A DNA stretch of 64,000 nucleotides, taken from assembly GCF_037975245.1 (NCBI RefSeq), contig NC_092563.1, forward strand, positions 2,985,001 through 3,049,000, given 5' to 3'. Under the pieces are notes generated by a model that searched no databases, was not told the DNA's origin, and was given only the letters and a program-made list of their open reading frames with translations. This document shows, piece after piece, positions 14,224 through 42,896 of this stretch; position 1 is the stretch's first letter, and each line of letters starts with the position of its first letter. The DNA is from Apostichopus japonicus (lineage: Eukaryota > Echinodermata > Holothuroidea > Aspidochirotida > Stichopodidae). The translations under genes and the position numbers were made by a program.

Positions 14224-14288
14224 GATATAGGCCTATATTTTTTATACCGAATATACTTATATATATATATATATATATATATATACCG
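13926..14288. repeat. (TA)n domain with repeated ATATAGGCCTATAT palindromes
   Basis: The TA-rich tract is interrupted by two copies of a larger unit containing ATACGTATGTATA followed by TATATAGGCCTATATA (centred near 14090 and 14156), with a third AGGCCTAT at about 14229. The embedded palindromes make it more ordered than plain TA slippage. Confidence 0.85.
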
Positions 14289-15719
14289 AACTTAATATTA
14301 CTGACTTTAGACCGCATGGAATTGTTTTTTTTTTTAATTGAAATCAAATATTAACCTCCTCTGTATTAATATTTAGATGAAATCTTAACTTGGGCCATAA
14401 CCGTTATTATTGACTCTCTTTAGCTCCAGTAGTTACGCCAGTCTTACCATTTTTTGCAGGCAAGGCTCTTAATAAAATAAAAGCACTCACACACTACAGG
14501 TTGTTTGACAGCTACATGTTGTTTAATCACCCACTGCTAATAACAAATAAACAAACCATTAAGAAAACCAAAGATATTAACTTCCATTTACAAGCTCATC
14601 AAGTGACTCTTTTGTTTTTGTACATATTCCTCCTTTATTTCTGGGCATGCATACCCCTTTCCGGGTATACTCTCTAATAATCTAGAAGTTTAATCATTTG
14701 AAGTGGTTTACAAGGAAATTATATTATTAATCACGCACCAAGTTTAGGACCTATAGTTTGTAGCTTGCAAGTACACAGCAAAGTCCATCACATTTTAATA
14801 GAACCATCAATCATGGGGAAAAGTGCTATGACATTTCCTTTACTATAGTTTTTGTCTAAGTCCTTTGATTTTTTGCGATTATTGTGTTTTATTAGATTTC
14901 TCCTTTCGTCGAAAATGCACTCTACACACACACACACGCACGCACACACTCACCGAGAGATGTGTCGTGCAAATTATTTTAATAAAAGAAAGTGTCTGAC
15001 TAAATTGTTTCTATCAAGTCTAGAAATTGGTAGCGGAAACGTTCTTTATACCTTCGCTTTTCACTCTGACACGAATGAAACAGGCAGCAGCAGGCAAATG
15101 CAATTTCGAATTTGGTATCTTTTTATTTATATTCGTAATTTTTTTCCCCCTTTTTCCTTTCTTGAGATGAGAAATGGCTTTCCGTCGTCTTCGAAGTAAA
15201 ATTAATTTAGGGAATGGTATAGTGCCACGGGAAGAATAAAACAAGATATGAGAGCTTGCTTTAAGTTTTGCGGAAGAAGAAAGATTTACTTGACCTGAAA
15301 AAAAAAAAATAATGAGATAGTCATCACTTTAAATTTTCTAGACCGACAAAAAGATTTTATTTTATGAAAGAGCCAACTTGTCTTTCTGACAAAAGAATTT
15401 CAAATTATAAACTTGGTTGATCGGAACGAATTTGTAGATTTTGTGTTTTGTGCATTAGGCCTACGTTATATGACGATGTCAATATTACTGTGAGATATAT
15501 ATTTTTTATGTATGTATGTTGATCGAGCCAAGGAAGTGTGAAGACTACATTACATGAAGAGGTTTCTTTTTACGTCGGTTATATATAGACGTAAGGTATC
15601 CTGCGAGGAGGCGAAAGCTTATAAAACGTTATACGCATTTGCATGTTTCAGCTATATGCGACCTAATTGGAGTTTGGTCAGCTGAGGAAAGGGGCACTAA
15701 AATCAGAACGGGAAATTAA

Positions 15720-15810
15720 TCTTCAATGAAACCTCGATTATCCGAATACGTTGCGACCAAAGTTTATAGGCTATCCGGATAGGAATAAAATCCCGATTAT
15801 CCTATTATAA
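15720..15810 (+). mobile_element. Possible pogo/Tigger-like transposon end
   Basis: CAATGAAACCTCGATTATCCG at about 15724 resembles the CAGTGAAACCTCGATTATCCG-type inverted repeat of pogo/Tigger elements (family knowledge). The downstream words TATCCGGATAGG and CCCGATTATCC also fit. No matching opposite end was found nearby, so this is at best a fragment. Confidence 0.35.
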
Positions 15811-15899
15811 TTTATTCTGTTTAGTGAGTATACATAGATAGATAATCTACAGTGAAGGTTTTACCTAAACTATTTTGGAGTCTTTATGCACACGCGCAC

Positions 15900-16040
<141 letters not shown>

Positions 16041-16794
16041 TTTGTCTGTGCGACATATGTTTTGTTAATTTAATAACCGGCATCGGAGTATATTTAAGAT
16101 TGCAATATTCTACTTGGACTTTCTCGTGGAATTCTTTGTCTGTAAACTAACAATGTGATGAAATGTTGTCCTCCGGGTGCTTCATATTCCTATATATTTC
16201 AGACTACACAGAAGTCGATATTTTGTGTCAGCAGTAATTGAATAGAATTCTGTGAAGGTCACGACAGCGATACATTCGTTACCTACAGCATTAATATATC
16301 AACTCAATCATATAGTTTGTATATGCATGCGGAAAAGCGTTCAAATATAAAGATGTTACGTACGCATCATCTTGCAAATTATAATTTGACAACAAAAATA
16401 AACTTCGAGGTTTATCTGAGGAAGGGTCGAGCTTACTAATATAGCAAAACCCAGAATTCGGCATGAAACCTTCGTCTGTCACCACCAAACTATCAACACG
16501 ACCCCTTCCTGAAAAGGAATTCCCATGCACCAGTATACTTTCTTGGACGGACTATGATATTCTGGGTGTGGTGTTCTTTTTTTCAGGTGAAGCAATTGCA
16601 TGCACATAACCTTAGCACCGATCACTTAACTATACATCGAATCCGATTTTATTAAATGCACATCTGCCATAGGTAACTCCATAAGAAATTCCGAAATGTG
16701 GTACCATTATGCCATTTGTCCCCACCCCACCCCCTCCCCCTCCTCTGTGTTGTGTAACTTCACAATGTTGTTGTTTTTTATTTTAACTATGCAG

Positions 16795-35011
<18,217 letters not shown>

Positions 35012-35259
35012 CCGCCATCTTGTTTCGATCATTCTGCGTGTTACCGATGATGATCACGATTTTAAGTGTTTTACAGAATTTTGGACGTGCCTGATTATGT
35101 TAATCGTTTAGATAACGTATATATTATATCTTATGAATTCATTCTATAGCAAACGGTCGGTTGTCTTCTCGACGTCAAAGACCTTATATAGCCCACACAC
35201 ATCACTCGTTTTGAAATTAATATATTAATACAAATAAATAACACCACGTGGTAATATAT

Positions 35260-35294
<35 letters not shown>

Positions 35295-38200
35295 TCTATA
35301 CCACGTGGGTATGTTTCATTTGCACGCTAAACCCTCATTGTAATACAACGGTGTATAGGGGAAATTATATGTGTTTTGTATAGTTGTGATGCTATGCTTA
35401 GCTGTATATGTCATTGCACATATTCACACAACAAAAGTTTAAAAGAAAGAGTGAATAAAATCACGAACACAGTCAAACATATCTATATTATTTTTCTTAA
35501 ATCAATAAGGTTTAAGAGTATTTTCAGGAAAGTTATGGAAAAAATTACAGGCTGTACCATTTATTGAAATTGAAAATTGAAAAGAATGTATACCAAAGCG
35601 TATCCACTCTCTCCACATTACCATTCCATTGTAGGCACCATTACCTAAATTGATTCATGTTTCTCTGAAAAAAAACTTTTTTTTTTTCATTCACAACTTT
35701 GTCTAGTCATGTGTTTCGATGAATACAAACATTAATGTGTTGGAATTATATGAATCATTTTAAAAGTAACATGGAATCTAAAATAATTTCAAATTTCATA
35801 ACCGTGCATGAACGAAATAACGTTTTCATTAAGATTTTTGTATTTTGTACTTCTTTCTTTTCTTTTTTGCATTGATTTTCTTCTTCCTCCTCCTCCAATC
35901 ACTGGTCGTTTTGTATTTTAACCAACCAATCAACGGTCATTTTATGTAGTTCATTGACATATAACTCCAGTCACACGTATAATCCTCGATTACTGAACTA
36001 CTGAAATGAGGAACATATGCCGTACATAATAATATGACATCACACATGATATTATGACGTCATGCCACGAGGTGAACGAGTCATCTAAAATCGGATGAAT
36101 GCAGAAACCTTAAAACTGACCGAGACATTTTAGGACATTAGTTGATTCCCGTTTTGCTAATAAGACATTGAATGAACCCCGAATGATCTTAGTTTCCCCG
36201 TGAAAAGCAATAAACTGTTGTTGAACAATTCCGGTGGAATTATATGGTAGACTACTTCAATAGTGGCAATGAAATTGCCGTCACTTTGGAAAATAAATTC
36301 AGTCTGTGTGTGTACAGAGCTGGTCAGATTCTGCTGTTTTGACCATTTGCTGTTTAGATCCGATGGGAGAGATCATACGTGACGTCATAAGCTATGAATA
36401 TTCATTCTGTTATGATAAACTATTGTAGTACGAGGTCATTGCATTTGTGTATATAATCTTTAAAACAAACCATAATATGCAAATATTATTATACTACTTA
36501 ACCATATTATAAGGAACTTGAATGGAAATGTTTTCAACTCTAATTGAATTTCAAATGAGTTTAAATTACAATGTCAAATAATGCGACATGAAGCGGTATG
36601 CATCAGGAAGAATCTAGTCTTTTTGCAATATTTGAATCCGGAAAATAACTGGGTCTTGGTGAAATAAAGATTCCTTTGTGTTAGCTCTCTTTGGAATTTT
36701 TCTAAGAGAAAGTCTATGAGCGATGTCTATTATGTATTGATGACAGTGAGAACGAAATGGTCTGTAACCTTCTCCATACAAAATGGCGAGACTTATACAT
36801 CCCGTTCAGTCAGATTTGAAAAGAAACAAAACTTATCCAATATTAAAGCAACAAATCAGAAATCATGTTTCTTGGTTACAAAACTTTCAAAATAACCGAG
36901 ATAGAAATTTTGCAATTGTCTGGGAAGTTTAACTTTCAAGTTAAACCAAAATCAACGAAAATATTATGAAAGTCTATCTCGAAAATGATCACAATGAGAT
37001 AAAGAATTTAAAATTTGCAGGTGATGGAAGGGCCATTTTCGTTGAGCTTTCAAAAGACGATTAAACAACTTAAAATGCAGCTCCCTTGAATAGTCATGAT
37101 AGATTCCATACCATAACAGAGTAACCATGGCAACCACATCTGAAATGTGTTATGGACCGATGGATGTTGTTAACCGATAAACACTGTGAATGGTTCTTGA
37201 ATGTCAATGTGTAGTGAACTAGTGCTTATATTAATCTTGTGAAATGGTGTTTTATACCAAAATGGATATTATCAATAACGGAATAATCACGAATACAGAA
37301 AAGATTATTTGGTGCGTCTTTTTCTCTTGTGTTCTTTGTGTGTGACTATCCCATATATATATATCCCATATATATATCCCACATATCCCATATATATCCC
37401 ATACATCCACTCAATCCTCTAATTTTCAGATCCGCTCTCTCCATCGCCCTCTAATCCGATTCTATGTTGAACAACTTATAGTACAATCATCAAACAGCCA
37501 GTTTCGCGAAAACCATCTCTCTAATGTTCCTATGGCAGGAAAAAGTGGCGTACATATAAAGAATGTTATTGGTTAATTCTTCCAAGTACCTTTCAGTAAC
37601 TCATATAAAACACCTCTCTGTATGTCTATGGTTTTCTAAGAGAGTTGTTTTACATTCGCACCAACTAAAAGTCATTTGTTCACCATAAAGTTGAGTGTCG
37701 TGTTACACGACTCGTGTTCATCATGGAGACCAACATTCCATTTAGTAAACTAATCAATCTTATGGCTTTATCAAGTTATGAAATATATCAATTATTAAGC
37801 CATTTCAAGAGGCGGCCAGGTCCCCAATGATCCAACCCGAAAAAAACTCCACTAATCCTGTATTCTGGCTATTAAGGCAACTTAGTCTTATGGACTCTAT
37901 CGGCTTACCCTGAACTAGAGCTCTATAAAGGAACCCTAACCTGAATAGGAATAAGTTTGTCTTTGGTTGTATTTGGCCCTTTACTTCAACCATTGCTTCG
38001 CTCTGTCGCTCGTAGAAAATTAATTGAGAATCCCTGTATATTTCATATGATAAGTGCGTGTAGTTATGATGGCGCCCTTCTTTTATTACTGTAGTTAGTT
38101 TCACAATTTATGCTTCTTTACAGTACTCTATAACCCAATATTATTACCTTTATTGTAAATAAAATATTGAAAATTAAAAACGATAAAGTACCCCAAAAGT

Positions 38201-38450
38201 AAAAAAAAAAAAACCAATGACAGGGCATGTTCAAATGTTGACTCTGTTGACACATTTTGAGAGAGAGGGGGTAGGAGAGAGATAGAGGCCCTCCCCCCCC
38301 CACACACACGGTAGAGAGAATATTACGAAAACCCCTAGTGTACGCTTAAAGGCATTGAAGACTCGCCCAAACCGCATGCGGCCATCTGATAAAGTTAACT
38401 TTCTGTTGCTGGCAAGTGACGTTTTGTTCGTGTTGCTACAAAATGCAGAC
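35012..38450 (+). other. SCGN-like 3' UTR and intergenic flank
   Basis: AATAAA words at 35454, 36209, 36292 and 36663 are candidate polyadenylation signals. The one at 36292 is followed by GU-rich TCTGTGTGTGTAC. Two perfect TGACGTCA (CRE-type) words occur at 36055 and 36380. A 99-residue minus-strand frame at 37805-38104 has no recognised domain and is not called as a gene. The rest is plain AT-rich sequence. Confidence 0.6.
35250..35295. repeat. (TA)n tract between two CCACGTGG palindromes
   Basis: ACACCACGTGGTAATATA on the left and TATACCACGTGGGTA on the right are inverted around a TA tract, so about 80 bp can form a long hairpin. It lies about 240 bp after the stop codon, probably within the 3' UTR. 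Confidence 0.8.
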
Positions 38451-39155
38451 AGTAATGACAGTGGCGGAGCATCCATACAGTCAGGGGCGGATGCCCCCCC
38501 CCCCAGTGGCGTAGCTACGGGGGGCCTGGGGGCCATGAAATCGGCTGCCCCCACTGTCCCCCCCCCCACTGGCCCCCACAGGGAATGGGGTAAAAATAAT
38601 TGTAAAAAAAAAAAAATTTTAAAAAGAAAAAAAAAAACAACTCATCAGTGGGATTCACTAATATTTTTTGTTCAATAATTTGGGAAATAGAGTTACACAA
38701 TTTTCTCGTCTGCATCTGGCAGAATAAGAATAATACAATATCTGTAGTAATCATGAGAATGGTCATACAGCATGGCATGGCAATGGTCGATGCGACGGTT
38801 GCGACCATACACCACGAACCTTGTGCATGTGCTGCGCGATATCGATATCTACCAATACATGTTATCGGTCACCGATTGGCACAAAAAACCCAGATTCTGA
38901 TGACAGCTGCCTCAAGAAACCCAATAAACGGCCTAATTAGCACCGAGCCACCAATGTGGACCATTACCGAAACATCGATGCGTGTTAGTCTTCCATCCCC
39001 TTCCTCTAATGCTATTTAAGTCCACATGTGGGCATTTCCTGCAAACCTACCGGTAGCCCACAGGGGTTTGAGTTGGGAGAAAGGCCTTGACACCTTGAAA
39101 CAACAAATGATGCCAGCCATAGACGAGGCGGGGGGTGCAGGGGGGGCAGACTGCC

Positions 39156-39157
<2 letters not shown>

Positions 39158-39192
<35 letters not shown>
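39158..39192. repeat. Short (TA)n tract inside the nested transposon
   Basis: About 17 TA units following TGCCCCC. Confidence 0.9.
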
Positions 39193-39194
<2 letters not shown>

Positions 39195-39372
39195 GTAGCT
39201 TGCCCGAATCTTTTTCAAATTTTTGCCCGACAATTCCATGATTTTCTTTATTTAGCATCATGATGCCCGAATATTTCCGTGTAACACCACCGTAAGCGCA
39301 GTTCATCTGGGCTACCACGCTTTTTGCACGATCATTTTTTTTTCTTCTAACTAGTCAATTGTATACCTGGAC

Positions 39373-40035
39373 CAAGGGCGGCGGAACCGGGGGGAAAAAG
39401 GGGGCACGTGCCCCTCCCCCACTTTTCCTCAGGTTAGAAATGTGCCTTTTTTCTACATAAAAATTGAGGTGCCTCAAGATAGCAAGAGGCCAGGGAACCA
39501 GAATGAACACTCGGGAAGGGCCTTTTCCGGCCATCTGAGGGGTTTGTAAAACCAAAAGTTTTCTAAAAGTACGCTCCGCGCCAACCGATGGTGGCGCTCC
39601 GCTCAGATAGCCGTGCATACAACTTTGCAAATCCTGGCTAAGCCCGTGACTTTTAATGAATTTCTGTGAGTGAAACTCAAAGCATTTTCGAATGGAAACA
39701 AATTTGTTAAGATATTAACAAGAAAAAAACTCTAATTCGGAAGATTCCTACATTAGCAACTAGCATGATTTCACCTCATTTTGTCTCAAAAGAAAACTTG
39801 TTCCTTGTTTCCCAATTTGCGCATTGGATATTGCAGTGCTAGTATGCATATCTTCCTTGAGGGGGGGGGGGGGGGACGTTGATGGAGTGATGTGTATACA
39901 CAAATAAGATAATATAATAAGAGTTATAAAGGGTACTGAATATAACGCTGCATCATTCCAATCGAATTTCTGCAAAGTGCCCTTTGATGTCGGTGCCCCC
40001 CCCCCTCCAGATTAAAAGTGCTTCCGCCGCCCTTG
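39373..40035. mobile_element. Inner hAT-like element, 663 bp
   Basis: The inverted ends are CAAGGGCGGCGGAA and TTCCGCCGCCCTTG, a perfect 14 bp. The flanking 8-mers ACCTGGAC (39365-39372) and ACCTGGAT (40036-40043) match at 7 of 8 positions. It contains a core copy at 39570-39611 followed by CCTGGCTAAGCCCGTG at about 39633-39648. That looks like the right end of a further, older element. Confidence 0.75.
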
Positions 40036-41247
40036 ACCTGGATATCTCCGACATGAGTGTATAAAAGAAACATTTTCTTTTTCATGGATGGTGCATGGGG
40101 GGGGGAGTGTCTACAAGCCTAGAAGTACAGGTTTATCATATTCTTTGTTATATTTTATACTTTTTTGTGAGACAAATTGCAGTCTCACTCGACACAGCGA
40201 CATTATCCCGCCTACGTGTCGTTGAACAATGTTTTTCTGGAGGTAGCTGAGTACTGTGTTAAAATAATAAGGTAACTAAATATAGCAGCTTAAAAAATAT
40301 ACTGTCCCATTTTTCCCATTCAAAGTGATGTTACCATTTCTTCTTCTTCTAATTTACCAAATTTTTGGGGAACTGTAAATTTCTAAAACGTGAGATTATA
40401 AAATAAAGAATGTTTAGATGCAACTTGCAAGGCCTCAGAAGTGCCGCTTCCGGCAATCTGACAGGCATTGTGTGCCAACAATTTTCTTGTTCGCTACGCG
40501 CCAACCGATGGTGGCGCTCCGCTTAGATAGTGTCACGGGAACTTTCGGGCACAAAAAGTTCTGCCCCCCCCCCAAACTGAAATGGTCCCGTGCGCCTTTG
40601 ATGTCAACTTCACTCAAGTTAAAAGTCTGGCTGAGTTGGCAAGTCCAGTCAGCATGAAAGAGAACATTTTTTTTTGCATTTCTGTCACCAAAGTTGCACA
40701 TCTTTTTGGTTGCTATTTTGCCTCACAGGTGCCATCTCCTGCGATCTGGGGGGTGCTGAAATCTCAAATTTTCTCTGTACGCTCCACGCCAACCAAGGTG
40801 GCGCTCCGCTCAGATAGTAACCCGCCCCCCACAAGAAAGAACAGCCCCCCATGGCCCCCCACTCAAAAAATCCTAGCTACGCCACTGCCCCCCCCCCCCC
40901 TTGACGGACTCAAATGGACTGCTGGCGCCCTTTTCAGCTCTTTACCACTTTTTACTTATTCGCGATTATTGATTTTATTATTGCGCTCTCATCTACTTAT
41001 TGACATTTGTCACATTTTGTTGGTGTAATTTGGCGATGACACCTATTTATTCTTCGTTTATCTGCAAATTAGCCAGGCCCCGGAAAGGGTCATTTCCGGC
41101 GATCTAGGGAGTATCTTTACTCAAAAATTGTATGTACGCTACGCGCCAACCAGTGGTGGCGCTCGGCTTAGATAGTGTCGAAAGCGCCCCTACAGACCAT
41201 TCTCGCCCCTCCGAACCAATACCCTTAGCTCCGCCACTGAGTAATGA

Positions 41248-41743
41248 AATGTTATACCTTAATTGTTATCTTTAGCTGGACCGGAGATGTCCATCGCTGT
41301 ATCGTTTGTATACTGTGCTGTGGGTATTGACCGCAGCTGTAGGCAGTGACTGTACACTAGTGTCTAATTACTGACCATAGCGAGCTGTGTGTATTTTCTG
41401 GGATCGATGGTGGTGTTTAACACTTCTGTTACAGCTCATTCGAAACTAGATCAAATTACCGGCATTAGACGTATCTTTTTGCGCGAGTCTTCACACCCTT
41501 TAAAAAAAACGCAGAAAACGTTCGTTCGGTACAACCGATAATTAAAAATTCTTGTACATTGTATCAAAAGTTGCAAACTAGAGCACCATTTTGCAACTAA
41601 GCACCCTTCATTCTACCAGGATTCTTAACAGGATGGGGGGAGGGGGGCACGACGGGAATTCCATGATATATTATCTCCTACCAAAGTAGAAAGTGGTTGT
41701 TGTTCCTACATTCTGTCAAGTACAAGATTCCATCGTCTAGTTC
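41248..41743. other. Spacer between transposons
   Basis: About 500 bp of unremarkable sequence with a G run at about 41635-41648. Nothing recognised. Confidence 0.6.
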
Positions 41744-42444
41744 CTAGGTTCTCAACCTTTTTCTATCCAGGGACCCCTTGAGATAAACTGAAATGTTTTG
41801 AGGACCCCCGGCTAGACCTGCAAGTATTGCTAGGTATAGGCCTACTTGGAAATTCTTCCTTTCAAATTATATATTTCACAATTAAATTTTAATTTGGAAG
41901 CGATGAGTTGTCAGAGATAGCTGCAAATGGCACCGTTTTTTTTTTTTGTCAACCAAGTTAGTTATAACCTATCCTCCAAAGCCTTATAACTACCGCGCTT
42001 CGCTGTGTCCACAGTGAGCAACGCATCATAGTTATTGCTCTGCATATTAGGATGTATAGTGTGCAGTTAAGTTGTACACAACACTCGGGTGGCATGTTAT
42101 CCATACCTCACCGAATGTATACCAATGAGAAACTATATTACTTGTTTTCATCGGGGAACGCACGATTCAACATTTATCGACTACTGGCGATACGGTCTGA
42201 TCATCAGGGTCCGACGTATTGACGGCTAGCCTAGCCTAGATTTCTAGAGGCATACATACTTCTTCCTTCGACTATATCTCTCATTCCATTTTTCACGAAC
42301 CTCTTCGGCTTTCGCGGACCCTTATTTTTTTCACGGACCCTTATTTTTTCACGGACTTCCTGCGGACCCCTTTGCCCTCATTACCCCCAAATAAATTTCA
42401 CGGACCCTCTATTGGTCCGCGGACCCCAGGTTGGGTAACCTGGG
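41744..42444. mobile_element. hAT-like MITE with GGTTCTCAACC-type ends
   Basis: The left end CTAGGTTCTCAACCTTTTTC and the right end CCCAGGTTGGGTAACCTGGG resemble the GGTTCTCAACC / GGTTGGGAACC ends of Charlie/Tip100-type hAT elements (family knowledge). The flanks TCTAGTTC and TCTAGTTG match at 7 of 8 positions. The interior carries GGACCCCTTGAG and a tandem CACGGACCCTTATTTTTT. There is no coding capacity. Its right end is about 295 bp before the TRAPPC8 start codon. Confidence 0.6.
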
Positions 42445-42739
42445 TCTAGTTGAGTAAATTCGTGGCGCTAGACTTCAACGATGAAAGGAAAATATCTTCT
42501 AATGAATATTTAATATAAACATAGCTCAGCCGATTGCCAATAAGACATACTGATCGTGTGATTTCGATATACGGTGGCGTAGTTCAAAATGGTTGCGAAA
42601 GATTGAGATTGACACCGCCGCAAATAAGCTTTATCGTTTCTGATATTTAGCTTCCGCGAAACAAGTTTTGTCATGTGATATTTAACTGTATCTAAAAGCG
42701 GAATAGTTCTTGACATTGCGGACCACTTGAACTGACAAA
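42445..42739 (+). promoter_or_regulatory. Likely TRAPPC8 promoter and 5' UTR
   Basis: No TATA box is obvious. Two ATGG words fit a YY1-type site (AAAATGG at about 42588 and at the start codon itself). A TCATGTGA word at about 42672 resembles an E-box of the MiT/TFE type. An in-frame TGA at 42728-42730 closes the frame just upstream of the ATG and supports that start. Transcription start is not determinable from the sequence. Confidence 0.4.
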
Positions 42740-42896
42740 ATGGCTCAACTATCTCAAACAGCACAAGAATTCCTACAGAACACCTTTGGCCCGATGGTGG
42801 CTGTGTTGTGTAGCCATGATGCTGAAGTTATAGCACAGAAGAATAATCTTTCGTTTGTTGAGTTGGCAAGACCATTTTGCCGGCTAAGCTCAGAAG
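42740..42896 (+). CDS. TRAPPC8: TRAPPC8 exon 1
   Basis: Codons 1-52 plus one base. MAQLSQTAQEFLQNTF begins the protein and LSFVELARPFCRLSSE closes the exon, matching the conserved TRAPPC8 N-terminus. The donor is GTACAG. Confidence 0.93.

Larger units (their letters stand above)
38504..40887. mobile_element. Middle hAT-like element nested in the outer one
   Basis: The left end is CAGTGGCGTAGCTACG and the right end CTAGCTACGCCACTG. It is inserted within a C run, so the 8-bp duplication would be CCCCCCCC on each side; this is consistent but less telling than a complex duplication. It contains core copies at 40493-40533 and 40778-40819, a TA tract and the inner element. Confidence 0.7.
38459..41239. 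mobile_element. Outer hAT-like element, interrupted by nested insertions
   Basis: The left end is CAGTGGCGGAGC and the right end GCTCCGCCACTG, a perfect 12-bp inverted repeat. It is bounded by a perfect 8-bp duplication, AGTAATGA, at 38451-38458 and 41240-41247. Its own sequence is only about 400 bp: 38459-38503 and 40888-41239. The rest is a later insertion into its C run. No transposase is seen. A copy of the conserved core lies at 41134-41178. Confidence 0.8.

Noticed and set aside
13864-14354. Long Tyr-Ile frames on both strands
   Set aside because: Translations of TA microsatellite sequence; the same applies at 5666-5914, 13027-13281, 15865-16083, 24224-24495 and 63734-63967.
37805-38104. 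A 99-residue minus-strand frame between the two genes
   Set aside because: Reasonable amino-acid composition but no recognised family, no splice or promoter context, and single-frame length within chance in 64 kb.
38355-39019. Open frames of about 107-123 residues in the transposon cluster
   Set aside because: No transposase motif or recognisable domain; they overlap inverted-repeat ends and homopolymer runs.
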